5,691 bases of DNA from Terriglobales bacterium (GTDB taxonomy: Bacteria > Acidobacteriota > Terriglobia > Terriglobales > Acidobacteriaceae). Made by a program: the position numbers and the translations under genes. A model generated the notes under the pieces. The model was not told the origin of the DNA and ran no database searches. It saw only the letters and a list, made by a program, of their open reading frames with translations. Where the stretch lies: NCBI GenBank assembly GCA_019241735.1, contig JAFAWN010000457.1, positions 1-5,691 of the forward strand, given 5' to 3'. This document shows, piece by piece, positions 1-4,110 of the stretch; within the stretch, counting starts at the first letter, position 1, and the number at the start of each line of letters is the position of its first letter.

Positions 1-1
1 C

Positions 2-91
2 CCGCCTCCCCCGTCAGACTCCGCGCCGGACTCCGATAGGGACCGCGACCGCGGTGACCATGATGCGCCGCCGCCCCCCCCAGTAACTTAG
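2..91 (+). CDS. possible C-terminal tail of an upstream plus-strand gene (partial)
   Basis: This frame is open from the window edge to a TAG at 89-91. It would encode a low-complexity hydrophilic tail: a proline run, then an Asp/Arg-rich stretch (SDSDRDRDRGDHD is the flavour), then five prolines. A second frame (3-86, ending in TAA) is also open, encodes a basic tail, and has slightly higher GC at third positions, so the true frame is undecided. The argument for a gene end here is mainly context: a strong hairpin starts 5 nt after the TAG and sits between this end and the convergent aldo/keto reductase stop. No domain can be recognised and no function is proposed. It may equally be non-coding GC-rich sequence. 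Confidence 0.3.
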   Translation, partial: PPPPSDSAPDSDRDRDRGDHDAPPPPPVT

Positions 92-96
92 GTTTG

Positions 97-146
97 CCTG
101 GTGCCCCATTCATCCGCGTTTCTTTGCGGATGAGTAGGGCACCAGG
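97..146. repeat. long imperfect hairpin between convergent gene ends (REP-like unit; possible bidirectional terminator)
   Basis: Positions 97-106 (CCTGGTGCCC) pair perfectly with 137-146 (GGGCACCAGG). After one C/A mismatch (107/136), the stem continues through A-T and T-G pairs into 110-117 with 126-133 (TCATCCGC/GCGGATGA). A small T-rich loop closes it around 119-124. That is roughly a 20-bp stem with one mismatch. It lies 8 nt beyond the aldo/keto reductase stop, read on the minus strand, and 5 nt beyond the putative stop at 91. No run of T follows on either strand, so it is not a canonical Rho-independent terminator, but it could still act in termination or mRNA 3'-end protection. It shares GTGCCCCA, CGCGT and CTTTGCG with the repeat copies at 3033-3069 and 3123-3159. 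Confidence 0.8.
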
Positions 147-154
147 TAGAAATC

Positions 155-1066
155 TCACGCCGACCGCACCCCCAATTTCGGTAAAGACACCACCCCCAGT
201 TCAGTGAACTCCGCCTCGCTCAGCTTCACTGCCCCTGCCCCGATGTTTTCCTCCAGATGCTTCACCGAAGACGTTCCCGGAATCGGCAACATCATTGGAG
301 ACCGCCGCAGCAGCCATGCCAGCGCCACCTGCATTGGCGTCGCCGCGTGCGTCTTCGCAATTCGAGCGAGCGCGCTGCCCTCCACCTTGCCCGCCCCCAA
401 AGGGAACCAGGGAATGAACGCCAGTTCCTTCTGTTCGCAAACATCCACAACGGTGTCCCACTCGCGATCGGCAAAGCTGTAACGGTTCTGCACAGAAACG
501 ATCGGGGTAATCTTTTGGGCGCGCTCCATATGTTCCCGGGTCACGTTGGAGAGTCCAATCCACCGTATCTTCCCTTGGTCGCGCATTTGCGCCAGCACCT
601 CCACCGACTTGTCGAATGACGTTGCCGGATCAGGATGATGCAGCTGGTACAAATCGATCCGCTCCAGCCGCAAACGCTTCAGGCTTCCCTCGAGCGCTTT
701 CTGCAAATGAGCCGGGCTGGCGTCGTGCGTCCATTGTCCCGGCGCCGGACGCAGGTAGCCTCCTTTGGTCGCAATTACCAGGCCTTGTGGATACGGCGAG
801 AGCGCCTCCGCAATTAATTCTTCGCTGACGTGTGGACCATAGGAGTCCGCCGTGTCGATGAAATTCACGCCTAGCTCAACCGCCCGCCGCAACACCGTCA
901 GTGCAGCCGCCCGGTCCTTCGGCGGACCCCACACTCCATTGCCGGTTATCCGCATGGCGCCATATCCCAGGCGGTTGACCGAAAGCTCGCCGCCCAGCGA
1001 AATCGTTCCCGCCGCGCTGGCAAATGGGTTTCCCTGCTCTTGTCCTCTTGCCGCCGTATTCGTCAT
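155..1066 (-). CDS. aldo/keto reductase, YdbC/PdxI-like
   Basis: This is a 303-aa NADPH-dependent oxidoreductase with a TIM-barrel fold, presumably cytosolic, that reduces aldehydes or ketones. The catalytic tetrad is visible: Asp71 and Tyr76 in DTADSYGPH, Lys101 in IATKGGY, and His143 in DLYQLHHPD. The cofactor-binding C-terminal signature is PIPGTSSVKHLEEN at 261-274, and GLSNV (171-175) is another family motif. The N-terminal RLGYGAMRI (32-40), VWGPPKDR (45-52) and ATPMQVALAWLL (242-253) resemble E. coli YdbC (PdxI, a pyridoxal reductase). Pyridoxal is therefore a possible substrate, but many AKRs in this group are uncharacterised. The first 20 or so residues are a non-homologous extension. 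The start is supported by a GGGGGAGG Shine-Dalgarno stretch 4 nt upstream of the ATG, with no other Met before residue 38. It lies 43 nt downstream of the EVE gene on the same strand, so co-transcription is likely. Membership of the AKR superfamily is firm; substrate is not. Confidence 0.93.
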   Translation of the reverse strand: MTNTAARGQEQGNPFASAAGTISLGGELSVNRLGYGAMRITGNGVWGPPKDRAAALTVLRRAVELGVNFIDTADSYGPHVSEELIAEALSPYPQGLVIATKGGYLRPAPGQWTHDASPAHLQKALEGSLKRLRLERIDLYQLHHPDPATSFDKSVEVLAQMRDQGKIRWIGLSNVTREHMERAQKITPIVSVQNRYSFADREWDTVVDVCEQKELAFIPWFPLGAGKVEGSALARIAKTHAATPMQVALAWLLRRSPMMLPIPGTSSVKHLEENIGAGAVKLSEAEFTELGVVSLPKLGVRSA

Positions 1067-1070
1067 GAAA

Positions 1071-1078
1071 CCTCCCCC
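1071..1078 (-). promoter_or_regulatory. strong Shine-Dalgarno site of the aldo/keto reductase gene
   Basis: On the minus strand this reads GGGGGAGG and is followed by TTTC and the ATG at 1066-1064. The 4-nt gap is slightly short, but the match to the anti-SD sequence is strong. It supports the chosen start, because no other in-frame ATG lies before codon 38. Confidence 0.6.
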
Positions 1079-1109
1079 TACTTAGCTGTTGCCACTTGCA
1101 ACTCGAGGC

Positions 1110-1490
1110 TCACTCGCCAGTTAAAAATTTCCACTGCTGATCTGTCAACGGCACCACGCTCAACCGGCCCTGCCGGGCGAGCGGAGAATCCGTGAACAAT
1201 TCATTGGCCTTCACTTCCGCCAGCGTTACCCGCTTTTTCAATTCCGCCATGGCTTTAATCTTTACCTGCGGATTCTTTGCATCGCTGGTGTCCACCGAAA
1301 CCACTGTCGCTGTTCCCACTACACTTTTCTCGTCTCCAGTGTGATAAATCACCAGCCGGTCCCCAGGCTTCATCTGCCGCAAATGTTTTAACGCCACCGG
1401 ATTCGATACCCCGTCCCAAATGGTCGTCCCATCGCGCTCCAAGTCAGCAAAGGAATAAGTGGAAGGTTCGGTTTTAAGCAGATAATTCAT
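1110..1490 (-). CDS. EVE domain-containing protein
   Basis: This is a 126-aa single-domain protein of the EVE family (PUA-like fold, related to human THYN1), which binds modified bases in nucleic acids. The start MNYLLKTEPSTYSF is the classic N-terminus of the family (usually K-S/T-E-P-x-x-Y-S). WDGVSNPVA (25-33), MKPGDRLVIYHTGDEK (40-55) and SPLARQGRLSVVPL (102-115) correspond to the conserved WDGVRN, GD..lfYHS and SPL.kq.RLSV.P segments. At 126 aa it is slightly shorter than many members (about 135-155) but looks complete. Substitutions from the usual pattern include Ser29 where WDGVRN has Arg. It is followed by the aldo/keto reductase gene, 43 nt away. No Shine-Dalgarno sequence precedes the ATG, and a TATAAT hexamer lies only 10 nt upstream, so translation may be leaderless. 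Its physiological ligand is unknown. There is no nearby restriction or McrBC partner, so a defence role is not indicated here. Confidence 0.92.
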   Translation of the reverse strand: MNYLLKTEPSTYSFADLERDGTTIWDGVSNPVALKHLRQMKPGDRLVIYHTGDEKSVVGTATVVSVDTSDAKNPQVKIKAMAELKKRVTLAEVKANELFTDSPLARQGRLSVVPLTDQQWKFLTGE

Positions 1491-1500
1491 ATCGGCTGAG

Positions 1501-1506
1501 ATTATA
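1501..1506 (-). promoter_or_regulatory. candidate -10 element (TATAAT) for the EVE-aldo/keto reductase unit
   Basis: The minus strand reads TATAAT exactly, with its last T at 1501 and the EVE start codon beginning at 1490. Transcription would start near 1494, leaving an untranslated leader of about 4 nt. I see no convincing TTGACA-like -35 at 16-18 bp spacing; the corresponding region reads roughly AAAATC. A six-base perfect match can occur by chance, so this is a suggestion only. Confidence 0.35.
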
Positions 1507-1647
1507 AACGCCGCGCTCCGCCGGATTTTCCCCCTAGTAAGACGAGAAGCACAAAGCAGTGCTGCAACCTTTTCCTTCCCCCGTCCATCCTAGCGCCGCA
1601 TAACAATGCAGGTTAAACCGTACCGTTAAGAGGAAAGCGATAAATAT

Positions 1648-2190
1648 ATGGCGAAGAAAAAGAACCGGCTCATGGACCCGGTCAAAATCAGCTCCTTCAG
1701 TCCCGACGACGCCGACGTGGTACACGCCGTTATTGAAACTCCCATGGGCAGCAGAAATAAATTCAAATACGACGAGGAGATCGGATCCTATGCGCTCTCC
1801 GGGATCTTGCCTCAGGGTATGATGTTTCCCCATGCCTTCGGATTTGTGCCGCGCACCCGGGCCGCCGACGGAGATCCCGAAGATGTGATGGTGATTATGG
1901 ACATACCAGTATTCACCGGCTGTGTCGTTCCCAGCCGCCTCATTGGCGTGATCGAGGCGCAGCAGACCGAAGATGGCAAGACCACCCGCAATGACCGCCT
2001 GATCGCGGTTGCTGCCAAAAGTAGAGATTATGCTGAGGTCAACTCCTTGAAGGATTTAAGCGACAACATGATTAAGGAAATCGAGCAGTTTTTTATCAAC
2101 TACAACAAGGAACACGGAAAAAAGTTCAAAGTGTTGGGCCGCAAAGGGCCTCAAGAGGCATTCAAGCTGCTCAAAAAAAGTTTGAAGTGA
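1648..2190 (+). CDS. ppa: inorganic pyrophosphatase, family I, divergent subgroup
   Basis: This 180-aa soluble enzyme is expected to hydrolyse pyrophosphate to two phosphates, pulling biosynthetic reactions forward. The length matches bacterial family I enzymes (about 170-180). The signature DGDPEDVMV (74-82) carries the metal-binding aspartates Asp74, Asp76 and Asp79 (E. coli Asp65/67/70). Glu30 in IETP and Lys40-Tyr41 match E. coli Glu20 and Lys29-Tyr30. Aligned by eye, several other active-site positions differ from E. coli: Glu31 is Asp42, Arg43 is Gly52, Tyr55 is Phe64, Asp102 is Asn115 and Lys104 is Arg117. From memory, RNDRL-type sequences recur in one branch of the family. The N-terminus has a basic KKKNR stretch. 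An AGAGGAAAG stretch precedes the ATG, about 13 nt from AGGA, which is longer than usual. Met9 is an alternative start but has no better ribosome site. It is followed after 35 nt by two DUF3147 membrane genes, probably as one transcript. Confidence 0.9.
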   Translation: MAKKKNRLMDPVKISSFSPDDADVVHAVIETPMGSRNKFKYDEEIGSYALSGILPQGMMFPHAFGFVPRTRAADGDPEDVMVIMDIPVFTGCVVPSRLIGVIEAQQTEDGKTTRNDRLIAVAAKSRDYAEVNSLKDLSDNMIKEIEQFFINYNKEHGKKFKVLGRKGPQEAFKLLKKSLK

Positions 2191-2202
2191 GGCCGCACAT
2201 TC

Positions 2203-2229
2203 ATGCTTAAGCCGAAGCTAACCCGATGA
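2203..2229 (+). CDS. possible 8-codon mini-ORF coupled to the first DUF3147 gene
   Basis: An ATG at 2203 opens a reading frame encoding MLKPKLTR. Its TGA (2227-2229) overlaps the ATG of the next gene (2226-2228) as ATGA. A GTGAGG stretch at 2187-2192, overlapping the pyrophosphatase stop, could serve as its ribosome site at 10 nt spacing, whereas the downstream ATG has no clear Shine-Dalgarno sequence of its own. Translational coupling or a leader peptide is therefore possible. So short an ORF can arise by chance, so this stays a low-confidence entry. Confidence 0.25.
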   Translation: MLKPKLTR

Positions 2230-2576
2230 AGGACCTTCTGATTCGCTTCCTCGTGGGAGGCTTGACCGTTTCCACATTCGCCACCCTCGGAGATCTGTTC
2301 AAGCCCAAAAGCTTTGCCGGGCTCTTCGGCGCCGCGCCGGCCGTGGCCCTGGCTACTTTGGCGCTCACCGCCCACACTAACGGGGTGGCCTATACATCCA
2401 TCGAGGCGCGTTCCATGATCGCCGGCGCCATTGGATTTTTCCTCTACGCCTCGTTTGTTTCCTGGTTCCTTATGCGTTTCCACCGTAAAGTACTGTGGGT
2501 TGCGCTTGGTGCATTTCCCATTTGGCTGGCTGTCACCTTCAGCGTTTGGCAGGTGTGGTTGGTGAACGGCCGATGA
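2226..2576 (+). CDS. DUF3147-like small integral membrane protein (first of a pair)
   Basis: This 116-aa hydrophobic protein has four likely transmembrane helices, at about 4-22, 31-49, 62-83 and 89-112, and short polar loops (the basic RFHRK lies at 84-88). The N-terminal pattern IRFLVGGLTV, then AGLFGAAPAVALA, is what I associate with DUF3147 (bacterial inner-membrane proteins of unknown function). There is no signal peptidase site or catalytic motif. The same pattern recurs in the next gene (IRFVFGGAVTV ... GGLFLASPAIFPA), so the two are tandem paralogues. The ORF lies 35 nt after the pyrophosphatase stop and overlaps the next gene by 4 nt (ATGA). The start codon has no clear Shine-Dalgarno site and may depend on coupling with the mini-ORF or the pyrophosphatase. 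The function is not known; a transport or channel-like role as a hetero-oligomer is only a guess. Confidence 0.8.
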   Translation: MKDLLIRFLVGGLTVSTFATLGDLFKPKSFAGLFGAAPAVALATLALTAHTNGVAYTSIEARSMIAGAIGFFLYASFVSWFLMRFHRKVLWVALGAFPIWLAVTFSVWQVWLVNGR

Positions 2577-3010
2577 GAATCAAGGTTGACCCCTCCGCCC
2601 CGCGCAAGACCAAGTGGCACGAATATGCCATCCGATTCGTCTTCGGAGGCGCAGTCACCGTCGCCGCCGGAATCATCGCCAAGATTTACGGTCCGGTCGT
2701 TGGTGGCCTTTTCCTGGCCTCGCCCGCAATATTTCCCGCCAGCGCTACGCTTCTCGAAAAGCATGAGCGGGAGCGCAAGCAGCGATTGGGACTAAACGGC
2801 GCTAAACGGGCAATGGACGCTGCAAGTATCGACGCCGTGGGTGCTGCCATCGGCAGCCTGGGCTTGCTGGCATTCGCAGTTGTCTGCTGGAAATTTTTCC
2901 CCCGGCTCAGCGTTTGGACCGTCCTCACCCTTGCCACCTTAGCCTGGATGTTCGTTTCCGTGCTGCTCTGGCACCTTCGCAAGCGCGATCAACTCCTCCG
3001 CCCCAAATAA
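2573..3010 (+). CDS. DUF3147-like small integral membrane protein (second of a pair)
   Basis: This is a 145-aa protein if started at the ATG overlapping the previous stop (ATGA at 2573-2576). The frame is open farther upstream to an ATG at 2495, but that would overlap the previous gene by 82 nt, and the family-like region begins only after 2573. Four helices are predicted by eye at about 18-37, 43-61, 86-107 and 114-134. A charged loop between helices 2 and 3 (HERERKQR, 64-71) and a basic tail (LRKRDQLLRPK) are absent from its partner. IRFVFGGAVTV and GPVVGGLFLASPAI mirror the first gene, indicating an old duplication followed by divergence. The 4-nt overlap suggests coupled translation and a fixed stoichiometry, as is common for two-subunit membrane complexes. 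Function unknown. A hairpin 26 nt after the stop could mark the transcript end. Confidence 0.8.
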   Translation: MRIKVDPSAPRKTKWHEYAIRFVFGGAVTVAAGIIAKIYGPVVGGLFLASPAIFPASATLLEKHERERKQRLGLNGAKRAMDAASIDAVGAAIGSLGLLAFAVVCWKFFPRLSVWTVLTLATLAWMFVSVLLWHLRKRDQLLRPK

Positions 3011-3035
3011 TTGCGGGTGGGGAATTTTGCGGGTG
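3011..3035 (+). repeat. short direct repeat TTGCGGGTG x2
   Basis: TTGCGGGTG occurs at 3011-3019 and again at 3027-3035. The first copy starts directly after the stop of the second DUF3147 gene, and the second runs into the left arm of the palindromic repeat. The heptamer GGGTGCC recurs at 3031-3037, 3076-3082 and 3101-3107, so this whole intergenic segment is built from short repeated words. Confidence 0.55.
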
Positions 3036-3159
3036 CCCCAGCCTTCGCGTCCTTTGCGAAGGCTGGGAGTTCTCAGGGTGCCGAAGGCTGAGGATTCTGA
3101 GGGTGCCGGGTGGAAGTTGGGCCTCCCACACTGCGCAAAGGACGCGAAGTATGGGGCAC
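3033..3159. repeat. composite palindromic repeat: two 37-bp inverted hairpin units
   Basis: Positions 3033-3069 and the reverse complement of 3123-3159 match at 32 of 37 positions, counted by eye. The shared parts are GTGCCCCA, then TTCGCGTCCTTTGCG, then TGGGAG. Each arm is itself a hairpin. The left arm has a perfect 12-bp stem; the right arm keeps most of the stem, with one C-G pair exchanged for A-T. The 53 bp between the arms holds further copies of GGGTGCC and CGAAGGCTG. The unit is clearly related to the hairpin at 97-146. There is no ORF of its own and no transposase, so it resembles a REP/BIME-type or MITE-like non-autonomous element. Target-site duplications are not evident. Confidence 0.75.
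3037..3067 (+). terminator. 12-bp hairpin downstream of the pyrophosphatase-DUF3147 cluster (possible terminator)
   Basis: CCCAGCCTTCGC (3037-3048) pairs perfectly with GCGAAGGCTGGG (3056-3067) around a 7-nt loop. It lies 26 nt after the last stop codon of the plus-strand cluster. It lacks a trailing T-run, so intrinsic termination would be inefficient; 3'-end stabilisation or Rho-linked termination is as plausible. It is also the left arm of the composite repeat. Confidence 0.4.
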
Positions 3160-3160
3160 T

Positions 3161-3954
3161 CGGCAAATGGTCGAGCAGCAGAATGGATCGACTTATACGC
3201 AAATGCTGTATAGTCCGGCAGGCAAGACGGCGATCATGCATGGACAGACTCTGACCAAAGCATTCGTCAACCTGCCGGGTGGGGCCACCGCGATTTACAA
3301 TTCTTCCGGCCCTGCCTATTACCGACACGCGGATTGGCTGGGCAGTTCGCGGCTGACTTCCACGCCGTCGCGTACGGTTTATTCGGATTCGGCGTATGCT
3401 CCATCCGGGGAGCAGTATGCAGTTTCGGGAACCACAGATGCTTCATTCACGGGGAACAACTCGGATACGAACAGCACCCTCTATGATTTCACATTTCGCG
3501 AAATAGCCCGAGCCCGGGGCGCTGGATTTCGCCCGATCCTGCCGGTATGGGAGCGACCAATCCCGTCAACCCGCAAACGTGGAATCGGTACGCCTATGTA
3601 CTCAACAATCCGCTTAGCAACATTGATCCATTAGGACTGACTTCTTGTGCCGGTAGCGAAGATGGGAGCTGCATCAGCGTTACAGTAATAATGGTCTCAA
3701 CGATCGCCGGAGGCGGCGGCGTCGCCGGAAACAACGGGCAGCCCGGAGTAAATGGGCAGCCAAGCCTTCCGAAACCGCCTAATCCCATCCTCAAGTATGA
3801 CAAGTGCGCTACTAACGTGCAGAACCAGGCTAATCATAACCACGAGTTACTAGATATTATGTCAGCCACTACGATGGGTTCCGCAGCGGGAGCATGCGCT
3901 TTCACTGGACCGGGATTCTTGTATGTGACACAACTCTGTTGGGACTGGACGTGA
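3161..3954 (+). pseudogene. RHS/YD-repeat protein fragment: 5'-truncated, frameshifted core plus unknown C-terminal tip
   Basis: This is the end of an RHS-type protein, a large surface or secreted beta-cage shell that normally carries a variable C-terminal effector. Frame 1 (3161-3502) gives core-like sequence: LYSPAGKTAIM, LPGGATAIYNSSG, YYRHADWLGSSRLTSTPS and AYAPSGEQYAVSG, ending YDFTFRE. After codon GAA (3500-3502) the reading moves to another frame. Adding back one base after 3502 restores REHSPSPGRWISPDPAGMG and then NPQTWNRYAYVLNNPL and IDPLGL, the canonical end of the RHS core (DPLGL at 3625-3639). The tip, 3640-3951, is 104 aa: cysteine-containing, with a Gly/Asn/Pro-rich linker, a hydrophobic GSAAGACAFTGPGFLYV stretch and a TGA stop. 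I do not recognise a toxin fold. Full RHS proteins exceed 1000 aa, so only about 15% or less is present. No credible start is seen; a GTG at 3110 lies inside the adjacent repeat. It is probably non-functional, though a sequencing error at 3502 is possible. Confidence 0.82.
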
Positions 3955-4110
3955 CCTTTGAGGGCGTGAACTATGGGGCCAAACAGTACTTTATTTATCA
4001 AGGACAAACTGCTTCGCTCTTTACGCGGCCTGCCCCGCGGGGACTCTGGCGTTGCTGTCAAGGCGGCTGGCGGAGTCGGCTGCGACTGTATCCCCCCGGC
4101 GATCGTTGGG
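3955..4110. other. 156-nt gap without a recognisable gene
   Basis: This stretch lies between the RHS tip stop and the convergent peptidase stop. A plus-strand frame reads through it (VTFEGVNYGAKQYFIYQG at about 3948-4001) and could be more RHS-tip sequence if another frameshift exists near 3940, but nothing identifies it. CCCCGCGGGG at 4033-4042 is a palindrome with no loop. No terminator with a T-run is seen for either neighbouring gene. Confidence 0.4.

Noticed and set aside
204..828. Several plus-strand ORFs of 60-120 aa across the aldo/keto reductase
   Set aside because: They are antisense to a gene with an intact catalytic tetrad and have low-complexity, Arg/His/Cys/Pro-rich translations typical of shadows.
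1560..1647. Plus-strand promoter for the pyrophosphatase
   Set aside because: TAACAAT near 1601 and GATAAATAT at 1639 are -10-like, but neither has a plausible -35 at proper spacing.
2495..2572. Upstream extension of the second DUF3147 gene to an ATG at 2495
   Set aside because: It would overlap the first DUF3147 gene by 82 nt with no family-like sequence in the added 26 residues; the ATGA junction at 2573 is the better start.
2151..2764. Two minus-strand ORFs (110 and 106 aa) opposite the DUF3147 genes
   Set aside because: The opposite strand has convincing membrane-protein sequence, an operon-style overlap and paralogy; these are shadows.
3033..3159. CRISPR array or insertion sequence
   Set aside because: There are only two inverted units with no regular spacers, and no transposase ORF or cas gene in the window.
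2925..3328. ORFs through the 3011-3160 repeat, on both strands
   Set aside because: They are built from palindromic repeat sequence read as protein and match nothing.
4033..4042. CCCCGCGGGG palindrome as a terminator
   Set aside because: It has no loop and no T-run, so it cannot form a normal terminator hairpin; likely chance in GC-rich DNA.
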